DNA from: Bacteroidales bacterium
Lineage (GTDB): Bacteria > Bacteroidota > Bacteroidia > Bacteroidales > UBA932
Assembly (NCBI GenBank): GCA_024683255.1
Contig: JAIKYL010000244.1
Coordinates: 1 to 8,704, forward strand
Length of the DNA stretch: 8,704 nucleotides
Reading direction: 5' to 3'
In this document: piece by piece, positions 1 to 6,153 of the stretch
Numbering within the stretch: the stretch's first letter is position 1
Layout: each line of letters begins with the position of its first letter
Translations under genes and position numbers: made by a program
The notes under the pieces: generated by a model
Database searches by the model: none
The model's input: the letters and a program-made list of their open reading frames with translations, nothing else
Told to the model about the DNA's origin: nothing

Positions 1-792
1 AAATCCAAGGCACGGCGGGAGCAGGGGCTGTTTGTAGTGGAAGGCCGAAGGGAGCTGGAACACTGCCTGGAAGGCGGATTCACCGTAAGAACCGTCTTTG
101 TCTGTCCGGAAATTACAGATGCCTCTTCCTTCGACTCTGCAGGAATTTATTTTTCGGGACGGTGCCCGAAAAACCAAATTCCTGCGACGTCCGTCCTTCG
201 TCGCCCCACGCACACAGAGGCATCTGTAATTGAGATTCCGGAGCAGTTGTATCGGAAAGTGGCGTACCGGGAAGGGACGGAAGGGATTATTGCGGAGGTG
301 GAGTACAAATCTCTTTCATTGGAGGACCTGCAGTTGCCGGAGAACCCGCTGATTGTGGTGCTGGAGTCGGTGGAGAAGCCGGGCAACCTGGGCGCGGTGC
401 TCCGCAGTGCCGATGCAGCCGGGGCCGACGCCGTGTTCATCTGCGACCCGCTCACAGACCTCTACAACCCCAATCTGATCCGGGCCTCCATCGGCGCGGT
501 CTTTACCGTTCCCACCGTGGCGGTTTCCTCCCAGGAGGCCATCGGCTTCCTCAAAGAGCGCGGCATTCAAATCCTTACGGCACAGCTGCAGGATTCCAGC
601 CTGTATTACGATGTGGATATGCGCCGCGGAACGGCCATTGTGATGGGCACGGAATCCACCGGCCTTACGCCCGCTTGGCGACAGGCGGCCGATGCCCACA
701 TCCGCATTCCCATGCTGGGCCGTCTGGACAGCCTGAATGTCTCCGTAAGCGCTTCCATCCTCCTTTTCGAAGCCATCCGCCAGCGGCAATAA
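1..792 (+). CDS. SpoU/TrmH-family RNA 2'-O-methyltransferase (5' end outside window)
   Basis: This is probably an S-adenosylmethionine-dependent 2'-O-methyltransferase acting on tRNA or rRNA in the cytoplasm; the exact target nucleotide cannot be told. The frame is open from base 1, and the first codons (KSKARREQGLFVVEG) match the usual N-terminal substrate-binding domain, so the GTG at 37 is an internal valine and perhaps 10-20 residues are missing. The C-terminal SPOUT knot shows all three family motifs: motif 1 around EKPGNLGAVLRSADA (nt 373-417, with Asn at 385-387 and the conserved Arg), motif 2 IVMGTESTGL (about 637-666), and motif 3 IPMLGRLDSLNVSVSASI (about 706-759). The linker between the two domains carries a large in-frame palindrome (111-231) and looks longer than usual. 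The stop at 790-792 lies one base from the stop of the opposing gene. The family call is firm; the subfamily (RlmB, TrmH or other) is open. Confidence 0.93.
   Translation, partial: KSKARREQGLFVVEGRRELEHCLEGGFTVRTVFVCPEITDASSFDSAGIYFSGRCPKNQIPATSVLRRPTHTEASVIEIPEQLYRKVAYREGTEGIIAEVEYKSLSLEDLQLPENPLIVVLESVEKPGNLGAVLRSADAAGADAVFICDPLTDLYNPNLIRASIGAVFTVPTVAVSSQEAIGFLKERGIQILTAQLQDSSLYYDVDMRRGTAIVMGTESTGLTPAWRQAADAHIRIPMLGRLDSLNVSVSASILLFEAIRQRQ
111..231. repeat. In-frame palindromic element inside the methyltransferase gene
   Basis: The outer arms are a perfect 16-base inverted repeat, AATTACAGATGCCTCT at 111-126 and its complement at 216-231. Nested within is a second hairpin: GCAGGAATTT (139-148) pairs with 176-185, TTTTTCGGG (150-158) pairs with 165-173, and the hexaloop is ACGGTG (159-164), with only a 1x2 internal loop between the two stems. 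A minor hairpin (185-189 with 199-203) and a direct repeat TCCTTCG (127-133, 194-200) lie between the layers. The frame stays open and the arms read ITDAS and TEASVI. The palindrome TCCGGA occurs just outside on both sides (105-110, 237-242), possibly a remnant of insertion. Seen directly: the symmetry. Inferred: that it is an inserted, possibly mobile, element. Confidence 0.8.
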
Positions 793-793
793 G

Positions 794-1279
794 CTACTGC
801 AGCAGAGAGCAGCCGCTGATGATGCCGTACTTGACGGCCAGCGAGGCGGCCAGCATGATGGCGCCCGCCAAAAGCACGCCCAGAAGGACGTAAAGGACGC
901 TTTTCTTGAAATCCATATTGAGGATACTGGCAGCCAGGGTGCCCGTCCAGGCACCGGTGCCGGGCAGCGGAATGCCCACAAACAGGAGCAGGGCCACATA
1001 CAGGCCGGCTCCTGCTTTGGCTTCCAGCTTGCGGCCGCCCTTTTCTCCTTTTTCCAGGCACCAGGTAAAGAATTTGCCGATGTATTTCTTATCCTTGCCC
1101 CATTCCAGGATACGGCGGGCAAAGAGGAAAATGAACGGGACGGGGAGCATGTTCCCAATCACGGACACAATGATGGACGGAACAATGGGAAGGTCCATAC
1201 CCACGGCCACGGGGATGGCGCCGCGCAGTTCGATGAGCGGAACCATGGAGATTAGGAATATGATAAGGTATTTTTTCAT
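794..1279 (-). CDS. COG2426 small multidrug-export-type membrane protein
   Basis: A 161-residue, strongly hydrophobic inner-membrane protein of the Sm_multidrug_ex family (COG2426). The family name rests on little direct evidence of drug export, so substrate and role are uncertain. Visible family features are the N-terminal PLIELRGAIP motif (residues 14-23) within the first membrane segment, a second hydrophobic stretch (about 33-55), a basic cytoplasmic loop (56-90), the GIPLPGTGAWTGTLAA motif (102-117), and a final membrane segment at about 127-150. Length is usual for the family. Its start overlaps the stop of the upstream DUF6913-like gene by ATGA (1276-1279), which suggests translational coupling as last gene of the kinase operon. 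It ends one base from the stop of the convergent methyltransferase gene. Confidence 0.85.
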   Translation of the reverse strand: MKKYLIIFLISMVPLIELRGAIPVAVGMDLPIVPSIIVSVIGNMLPVPFIFLFARRILEWGKDKKYIGKFFTWCLEKGEKGGRKLEAKAGAGLYVALLLFVGIPLPGTGAWTGTLAASILNMDFKKSVLYVLLGVLLAGAIMLAASLAVKYGIISGCSLLQ

Positions 1280-1800
1280 TTTACAGTCTCAAGCAGTTTC
1301 ACAATTTCCCCAAAGGCATCTTTCTGGGAAAGGGTTTTATCGGCCGGATCCATTACAACCAGGTCAAAGACATTACCGTCCAGTTGCCGGCGTCCCACTT
1401 TGAAGCGGGCGCGGGAACAGCGGGCCATGTACTCCAGCGGATACGAATTCACGGGCAGCAGGGAAATGAACAGGTCCGGTTCCCCTTCCAGCATGATGCG
1501 GGTCTTTTCCGGGGAAGGCCTTCCGTACCAGTTCAAGTCTTTCCGCAGCACCGTTGTGGCAATGCTGGTAATGAGCCTCTCCCCTTTCTCCAGCTTCCGG
1601 AAATCAAAGAAAAAGACGCTGCCTTTGATGCCGTGAGTGCGGTAAAAGGCAAGGATGTCGTTCTTACAGGCTTCAAAGTCCTGCTCCTCTACGCTGATGA
1701 AAGCCACGGCCGACTGTACTTCCTTCAAGGGAAGCAGGCCCGTGGGCTCCTTGGAGGCCGATTTCCGGAAACTCCATTTGCGTAGAAGATCTTTGATCAT
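1276..1800 (-). CDS. DUF6913-like conserved hypothetical protein
   Basis: A 174-residue soluble protein of unknown function. It resembles the Bacteroidota-restricted family I know as DUF6913, from memory of its conserved core: a segment on the pattern K-DLNWYGRP (87-95), then DLFISLL (109-115), PLEYMARCSRARFKVGR (121-137), and DLVV. There is no signal peptide or membrane segment; the N-terminus is short and basic. The frame stays open upstream to 1929, but the ATG at 1800 is preferred: the residues before it are low-complexity shadow of the kinase gene, and 1800 lies two bases after the kinase stop. It sits between a PfkB kinase and a COG2426 membrane protein and overlaps the latter by four bases, so it is almost certainly co-transcribed. 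The family name needs a profile search; that it is a real gene is well supported. Confidence 0.78.
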   Translation of the reverse strand: MIKDLLRKWSFRKSASKEPTGLLPLKEVQSAVAFISVEEQDFEACKNDILAFYRTHGIKGSVFFFDFRKLEKGERLITSIATTVLRKDLNWYGRPSPEKTRIMLEGEPDLFISLLPVNSYPLEYMARCSRARFKVGRRQLDGNVFDLVVMDPADKTLSQKDAFGEIVKLLETVK

Positions 1801-1802
1801 AG

Positions 1803-2798
1803 CTACTGCGAATTGGCGGCAATGAGGGCGCGGATCTCCTCCTTGGCGGCCCTCCAGCGAGGGATATCTATCTTGGTGCCGATTACTTCCACCACCTTGG
1901 CGGCAATGATGGAGCCCACCTCCCCGCACACGCGGAGCGGCATGCCCAGCGAGTGGGCATAAAGGAATCCGGCCGCATAGGTGTCTCCGGCGCCGGTGGC
2001 GTCAATGGGCGTTGCCGGCCAGGGCTCGATGAAATGGTATTCATTTCCACTCTTGACCATGGAACCCTCCTTACCCACTTTCACCACGGCAATCTGGCAG
2101 TACTTGGCCAATTCGTCTATGGCCTCCCTCGGCTCCATCTTGGTAAAGGCCTTGGCTTCCGTTTCGTTGGCAAAAACAATATCCACGTAGTTTTCTACCA
2201 GGTTGTGGAAGAAGGCGTCGTTGGATTCCACCACGTTGTAAGACGCCATGTCTATGGAGATGATGCAACCCGCGGCCTTGGCCAGCCGGGCGGCTTTGGA
2301 AATAAGTTCCTGGTTCTGCACCAGATAGCCTTCAATATGGAAATAATCGTACCCTTCAAAATAGGAAGGCTCCAGATCCTCCGGGCCCAGTTCCAGGGTG
2401 GCACCCATGTAATCGGCAAAAGTGCGTTCCGCATTGGCACCGGTGATGAACACCATGCACCGGCCGCTGGACTTCTGGCTGTAAAGCATCTGTGCCCTGA
2501 CGCCATACTGCTCCATGGTGCTCTTGAAGAGATTCCCCAAGTCGTCGTTGCCGATCTTTCCCAGGAAGCCGGATTCCATGCCGAAGATGGCCGTGCAGGT
2601 GATGGTATTGGCTGCACTGCCACCGGGAACGTACTTTACGCCGTATTCCTTGAGGGCGTCCCAAATATGGTCGCCGGTTTCCATGTCCACGTGCTGCATG
2701 CTGCCCAGGGGCAGATGGAACCTGCGCAGGAGGCTGTCGTCCGGAAGGACCGCCAGGATGTCCGTGAGGGCATTGCCGATGCCGAGAATGGATTTCAT
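1803..2798 (-). CDS. PfkB-family carbohydrate/nucleoside kinase, adenosine-kinase-like
   Basis: A 331-residue cytoplasmic ribokinase-fold kinase that transfers phosphate from ATP to a sugar or nucleoside hydroxyl. Both PfkB signatures are present: the substrate-side PGGSAANT motif (residues 58-65) and the C-terminal DATGAGDTYAAGFLY motif (266-280), whose Asp272 is the expected catalytic base. The opening GIGNALTDI and the F-x-x-N-E-x-E segment at about 209-214 (FANETEA) are also typical. The overall pattern (GSMQHVD, TFADYMGA) is closest to adenosine-kinase-like members, but substrate cannot be fixed from sequence. The gene opens a minus-strand operon with the DUF6913-like and COG2426 genes and has its own -7 promoter motif at 2817-2824. 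No Shine-Dalgarno sequence is seen; the leader just upstream is A/T-rich. Confidence 0.92.
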   Translation of the reverse strand: MKSILGIGNALTDILAVLPDDSLLRRFHLPLGSMQHVDMETGDHIWDALKEYGVKYVPGGSAANTITCTAIFGMESGFLGKIGNDDLGNLFKSTMEQYGVRAQMLYSQKSSGRCMVFITGANAERTFADYMGATLELGPEDLEPSYFEGYDYFHIEGYLVQNQELISKAARLAKAAGCIISIDMASYNVVESNDAFFHNLVENYVDIVFANETEAKAFTKMEPREAIDELAKYCQIAVVKVGKEGSMVKSGNEYHFIEPWPATPIDATGAGDTYAAGFLYAHSLGMPLRVCGEVGSIIAAKVVEVIGTKIDIPRWRAAKEEIRALIAANSQ

Positions 2799-2816
2799 AG
2801 TGAAAGGGTTTATTTA

Positions 2817-2824
2817 CAAAAGTA
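2817..2824 (-). promoter_or_regulatory. Bacteroidota -7 promoter motif for the kinase operon
   Basis: On the minus strand these bases read TACTTTTG, an exact match to TAnnTTTG, the -7 element used by the Bacteroidota primary sigma factor. The expected transcription start, a few bases downstream, would leave a leader of about 12 bases before the ATG at 2798. No convincing -33 TTG/TTTG is present at the usual spacing. Confidence 0.6.
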
Positions 2825-2847
2825 GCTATTTTTTGCCGATTTTCCAC

Positions 2848-2855
2848 TATCTTTG
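2848..2855 (+). promoter_or_regulatory. Bacteroidota -7 promoter motif for the flippase-aroE operon
   Basis: Plus-strand TATCTTTG matches TAnnTTTG exactly. Its end is only seven bases before the ATG at 2863, so transcription would begin at or beside the start codon, giving a leaderless or nearly leaderless mRNA. It is divergent from the kinase promoter with only 23 bases between the two motifs. A proper -33 element is not evident. Confidence 0.6.
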
Positions 2856-2862
2856 CTCCTGT

Positions 2863-3864
2863 ATGGACAAGAAAGCGAAGAATATCCTTCAATACCTGTT
2901 CTGGGGGGCTGTGGCAGTGGTACTGGTGTATTTCTGCCTCCGGAGCATAGACTGGGAACAGTTTGCCCAGGCCCTTCGCCTGTGCCGGTGGGAGTATGTG
3001 CTTGTGTCCATGGTGCTGGGAGCGCTGGTCTTCTATATGAGGGGCAACCGATGGAGAATGCTGCTCCTGCCTTTTGACCCTTCCTCCTCCCGGATCACCA
3101 CTTTCAATGCCTACAACATCTGCATGGCCGTGAACCTGGCCCTGCCCCGCGCCGGAGAGGTGGTGAGGCTGGGCTATGTGGTCAAGCATTCAGCCCAGGA
3201 CGGAGAGGGAAAGCGGCTGCTCACCTTTGACAAAGCTTTGGGGACGTTGCTCACAGAACGGGTATGGGATGCCATAGTCACGCTGGGCATGGCGGCCGTG
3301 CTGCTTTTGGTGAAGTGGGACAGTTTTGGCGGCTATCTGCAGGAAAGCCTGTCCGGCCTGGGCGGCAGCAGCCTCTGGTGGGTTCTGGGCGGCATTCTGG
3401 TCCTTTTGGCGGGCCTCCTGTATCTGGCCTGGCGGCTCCGGGAAAAGGGCGGCATCTGGGCTAAGATCTGGGGCTTTGTGGAGGGTATCGGCCATGGGCT
3501 CTCTTCCTTTACACACATGAAGAAGGCCTGGCTTTTCTTTGTCTATACTGCCGTTATCTGGATTATCTACTGGCTCATGAGCGTCTGCATCGTTTGGGCC
3601 GTACAGGATATTGAGGCCTTCTCTTCGTTAACCCTTACAGACGCATTCTTCCTCATGGTGGCCGGCAGCATCAGTTCTGTGGTTCCCGTTCCGGGCGGCT
3701 TCGGCGCTTATCATGGCGTTGTGACTGGTGCGCTCCTTAGCATCTGGGGCATTCCCATCGGCACGGGCATGATCTTCGCCATCCTCAACCATGAGTCCCA
3801 GGTGATTACCCAGGCCCTCTGCGGCCTCTGTTCATACGTTCACGAAAGCTTCTTCCGGAAATGA
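2863..3864 (+). CDS. Flippase-like membrane protein (LPG-synthase TM domain family)
   Basis: A 333-residue polytopic inner-membrane protein of the family that includes the flippase domain of MprF/lysylphosphatidylglycerol synthase and YbhN (PF03706). It lacks the soluble transferase domain, so it would act as a lipid-handling or flipping protein, not an aminoacyl transferase. Visible family marks are RGNRWRMLL (60-68), the NLALPRAGEVVRLGYV segment (91-106), TERVWDA (131-137), and the late PVPGGFGAYHG motif (275-285) with a following membrane stretch and His310. Hydrophobic segments fall at about 11-26, 45-58, 137-150, 171-190, 222-247, 261-276 and 286-308. The frame stays open well upstream, but the ATG at 2863 is chosen because it directly follows the -7 motif and starts a sensible Lys-rich N-terminus. 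It overlaps aroE by ATGA (3861-3864). Confidence 0.9.
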   Translation: MDKKAKNILQYLFWGAVAVVLVYFCLRSIDWEQFAQALRLCRWEYVLVSMVLGALVFYMRGNRWRMLLLPFDPSSSRITTFNAYNICMAVNLALPRAGEVVRLGYVVKHSAQDGEGKRLLTFDKALGTLLTERVWDAIVTLGMAAVLLLVKWDSFGGYLQESLSGLGGSSLWWVLGGILVLLAGLLYLAWRLREKGGIWAKIWGFVEGIGHGLSSFTHMKKAWLFFVYTAVIWIIYWLMSVCIVWAVQDIEAFSSLTLTDAFFLMVAGSISSVVPVPGGFGAYHGVVTGALLSIWGIPIGTGMIFAILNHESQVITQALCGLCSYVHESFFRK

Positions 3865-4589
3865 AATTCGCGCTCATCGGCCATCCCGTCGCCGGGTCTC
3901 TGAGTCCCCGCCTCTTTAAGGCTGCCTATGGGGGCCGATACCCGTATGACCTCATCGACGAACCGGCCTTTGAGGCTGCCTGGGAGCGTTTTTTGGCTGG
4001 CTACGACGGTATTAACGTTACCGCTCCTTTCAAGCAGGACGCCTTTGCCAACGTGAGCCGATTAACCCCTGATGCCCTTGCAACGGGCGCCGTCAATTTG
4101 GTTGTCCGAAACGGCCAAGAAACGGTGGGGTACAATACCGATGTAGAAGGGGTGCTGGGAGCTATCCGTGAAACGAACCTTCCCGTATCCGATGCGCTTG
4201 TCGTGGGTGCCGGAGGTGCAGCCCGGTCCGCCGCCGTGGCCGCTTTAAGGCTGGGCTGCCGGGTAACTATTGCCAACCGCACCCTCTCCAAAGCGGACGA
4301 ACTGGCCTACTCCCTGGGCTGCGAGGCTGTCTCCCTGGCTCATATGGGATCGCTGACCCCAGACCTGGTAATATACACCCTTCCCGGAAGTGCCCCTCTA
4401 ACTCTCGAGGGGAGTCTTTTCCGCAACGCACTGGTCCTGGAGGCCGAATACAAGCATCCCGTCCTGGCCGATATTCCCTGCCGTGCCTACGTGGGAGGCC
4501 GCCGCTGGCTGCTGTGGCAGGCCGTGGCCGGATATGCCCTCTTTACGGGCGAAGAACCGGATGCGGAAAAAATGTCGGCCGTACTGTAG
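3861..4589 (+). CDS. aroE: Shikimate dehydrogenase
   Basis: Reduces 3-dehydroshikimate to shikimate with NADPH in the aromatic amino-acid pathway. The 242-residue protein is shorter than the E. coli enzyme (about 270) but keeps the key sites: the substrate loop SLSP (13-16), INVTAPFK with the catalytic Lys58, Asn79 in GAVN, the catalytic Asp94 in GYNTD, the NADP-binding loop GAGGAARS (116-123), ANRT (138-141) that recognises the NADP phosphate side, and Gln220 in the C-terminal LLWQAVAGY helix. One oddity is Gly12 where the usual G-x-P-x-x-H-S-x-S-P signature has His. Its ATG overlaps the stop of the flippase-like gene, so translation is probably coupled, although no pathway link between the two is evident. 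Seventy bases separate it from ssb. Confidence 0.94.
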   Translation: MKFALIGHPVAGSLSPRLFKAAYGGRYPYDLIDEPAFEAAWERFLAGYDGINVTAPFKQDAFANVSRLTPDALATGAVNLVVRNGQETVGYNTDVEGVLGAIRETNLPVSDALVVGAGGAARSAAVAALRLGCRVTIANRTLSKADELAYSLGCEAVSLAHMGSLTPDLVIYTLPGSAPLTLEGSLFRNALVLEAEYKHPVLADIPCRAYVGGRRWLLWQAVAGYALFTGEEPDAEKMSAVL

Positions 4590-4609
4590 GCTTTTCCCAA
4601 AAATATCCG

Positions 4610-4617
4610 TATCTTGC
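4610..4617 (+). promoter_or_regulatory. Possible -7 promoter motif and short structured leader for ssb
   Basis: TATCTTGC is one base away from the TAnnTTTG consensus and lies in the 70-base gap between aroE and ssb, about 42 bases before the ssb ATG. Just downstream, CGCGG (4623-4627) can pair with CCGCG (4637-4641) around a nine-base loop, so the presumed leader may hold a small hairpin. No clear -33 element. Read-through from aroE is an equally possible source of ssb mRNA. Confidence 0.35.
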
Positions 4618-4659
4618 AACTCCGCGGAGAAGGATGCCGCGCTTTAAACCTGTTGTATT

Positions 4660-5124
4660 ATGTCACTGAACAAAGTCATGCTAATCGGTAACGTTGGTAA
4701 AGACCCCGATGTACGTTACCTTGAATCCAATCCCAACAATCCCGGCAGCAACGCAAAGGTTGCTTCCTTCCCTCTTGCCACTTCGGAGCGGTACCGCGAC
4801 CGCAACGGAGAACTCCGTGAAAATACAGAATGGCATAACATCGTAGCCTGGCGCAATTCGGCCGACGTGGCAGAAAAGTTCATCCGCAAAGGCACCCAGG
4901 TGTTCATCGAAGGACACCTGCGCACCCGCCAGTGGACAGACCAGACCGGCAACAAACGTTATACAACGGAAGTGGTAGTAGATACCCTGCAGCTTCTGGG
5001 TAAGCGCCCGGATGGCCAGGATATAGCTCCTGTAGCCCCGGCAGCTCCGGCCCAGGCGGCCGTGAATCCGGCCTACAACGGCCCTCAGCCCGCTCCGGAA
5101 CCCTCGGACGACCTGCCGTTCTAG
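4660..5124 (+). CDS. ssb: Single-stranded DNA-binding protein
   Basis: Binds and protects single-stranded DNA in replication, recombination and repair, usually as a homotetramer. The 154-residue protein has an N-terminal OB fold (about 1-113) with the expected opening NKVMLIGNVGKDPDVRY, the TEWHNIVAW segment with aromatic DNA-stacking residues (Trp58, Trp64), the KGTQVFIEGHLRTRQW strand (77-92), and YTTEVVVDTLQLL. A Pro/Ala-rich flexible tail (about 118-148) leads to the acidic tip SDDLPF, which recruits partner proteins. The loop after the first strand (ESNPNNPGSNAKV, 22-34) appears several residues longer than in typical SSBs. The ATG at 4660 fits the family's start. The stop abuts the stop of the convergent PLP-enzyme gene with no gap. 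Confidence 0.96.
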   Translation: MSLNKVMLIGNVGKDPDVRYLESNPNNPGSNAKVASFPLATSERYRDRNGELRENTEWHNIVAWRNSADVAEKFIRKGTQVFIEGHLRTRQWTDQTGNKRYTTEVVVDTLQLLGKRPDGQDIAPVAPAAPAQAAVNPAYNGPQPAPEPSDDLPF

Positions 5125-6153
5125 TTACGGCAGCATAGCCTCCAGCGCAGCCAGCTGTTCCGGCGTAGTGGCCCAGCTGGTGGCAAAACGTACCACCGTA
5201 CGGCCATCCGGCCGATGCTCCCAAATCTCAAACGCAACCTGAGGACTAAGCACGTCCATGGTTGCCTGGTCCAGCAGGATAAACTGCTGGTTGGTGGGAG
5301 AATCCAGGAACAGCTCATATCCCTTATTACGGAACAGATCCTTCAGCCGCATGGCCATGTCAATGGCGTGACGGCTGATTTCAAAATACAGCCCGTCCGT
5401 AAACAGCGTATCAAACTGAACGCCCGTAAGACGTCCTTTGGCCAGGAGCGCCCCATGCTGCTTGATGGTGGTAAAGAAATGGGCCGATGCACCGCCATGA
5501 GGGAAGACCACGGCCTCTCCGCACAGGGCGCCCACCTTGGTTCCGCCGATGGTAAATACATCGCACAGGCCCGCCAATTCCTGAAAGCTTAAGTCGCAGG
5601 CGGGACTCATGAGGCCATAGCCCAGTCGGGCTCCGTCCACATAAAGTGGCAGGCTGTAGCGCTTGCAAACTGCATGCAGCGCCTCCAGTTCGGCCTTGGA
5701 ATAAAGGGTTCCATACTCCGTGGGGAAGGAGATGTACACCAAGCCGGGGAAGACCATATGATCGTAGGCCGGTTCCGCATAAAAGCCCTGCAGGAAGGCC
5801 TCCAGTTCATCGGACTGCATCTTTCCCTGATGCTGGGGAAGCGTGAGCACCTTATGGCCGGTGAACTCCACCGCTCCCGCTTCATGCACAGCGATATGGC
5901 CGGTTTCTGCCGCTACGGCGCCCTCGTAGCCTTTCAGGATGGCCGATATTACCGTAGCATTGGTCTGGGTACCACCCGTAAGGAAGAAGACATCGGCCTC
6001 CGGGCGGTTCAGTGCCTTGCGGATGCGCTCTTTGGCACTGACAGTAAAACGGTCATTGCCATACCCGGGCTCTTGCTCCAGGTTAGTGGCAAAGAGGCGC
6101 TCCAGTATTGCCGGATGCGCCCCTTCGTTATAGTCACAGGTAAAAGATAACAT
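5125..6153 (-). CDS. Threonine-aldolase-like PLP-dependent beta-eliminating lyase
   Basis: A 342-residue fold-type I PLP enzyme of the beta-eliminating lyase/aromatic amino-acid lyase group (PF01212), most like low-specificity L-threonine aldolases, which cleave threonine or allo-threonine to glycine and acetaldehyde. Seen in the sequence: the early YNEGAHP segment, the phosphate-binding GGTQTNA (60-66), the TGHIAVHEAGAVE block (84-96) whose His86 would stack on the PLP ring, the VDGARLGYG segment with Asp173 and Arg176, and the TIGGTKVGAL motif with Schiff-base Lys206. Its ATG (6151-6153) immediately follows the stop of the upstream membrane protein, so it is last in the cysS operon. Actual substrate could also be another beta-hydroxy amino acid. 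An ltaE symbol is not assigned because specificity is unproven. Confidence 0.88.
   Translation of the reverse strand: MLSFTCDYNEGAHPAILERLFATNLEQEPGYGNDRFTVSAKERIRKALNRPEADVFFLTGGTQTNATVISAILKGYEGAVAAETGHIAVHEAGAVEFTGHKVLTLPQHQGKMQSDELEAFLQGFYAEPAYDHMVFPGLVYISFPTEYGTLYSKAELEALHAVCKRYSLPLYVDGARLGYGLMSPACDLSFQELAGLCDVFTIGGTKVGALCGEAVVFPHGGASAHFFTTIKQHGALLAKGRLTGVQFDTLFTDGLYFEISRHAIDMAMRLKDLFRNKGYELFLDSPTNQQFILLDQATMDVLSPQVAFEIWEHRPDGRTVVRFATSWATTPEQLAALEAMLP

Noticed and set aside
150..173. Hairpin TTTTTCGGG / CCCGAAAAA resembling a bidirectional intrinsic terminator
   Set aside because: It lies within an open coding frame, with conserved methyltransferase sequence continuing downstream, and it is part of the larger nested palindrome. 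A terminating role cannot be excluded but nothing else supports it.
111..231. Integron attC site
   Set aside because: The arms lack the GTTRRRY/RYYYAAC core sites, and no cassette-like layout or integrase is nearby.
316..1158. Long open frame on the minus strand (280 codons) and other antisense frames, such as 1953-2825 (+), 2356-3189 (-) and 6798-7514 (+)
   Set aside because: They run antisense or out of frame to genes with clear family motifs, have shadow-like composition rich in Arg, Pro, Gly or His, and match no family. They reflect the high-GC codon pattern.
1801..1929. Longer N-terminus for the DUF6913-like protein starting at 1929
   Set aside because: The extra 43 residues overlap the kinase 3' end in another frame and are of low-complexity shadow type; the ATG at 1800 gives normal operon spacing.
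2515..2862. Longer N-terminus for the flippase-like protein
   Set aside because: It would run antisense through the kinase gene and across its promoter region; the ATG at 2863 follows a -7 motif and starts a normal membrane-protein N-terminus.
4393..4412. CCCCTC / GAGGGG inverted repeat inside aroE as a third palindromic element
   Set aside because: Only six base pairs around an eight-base loop, with an unremarkable coding region; it lacks the shared core and could be chance.
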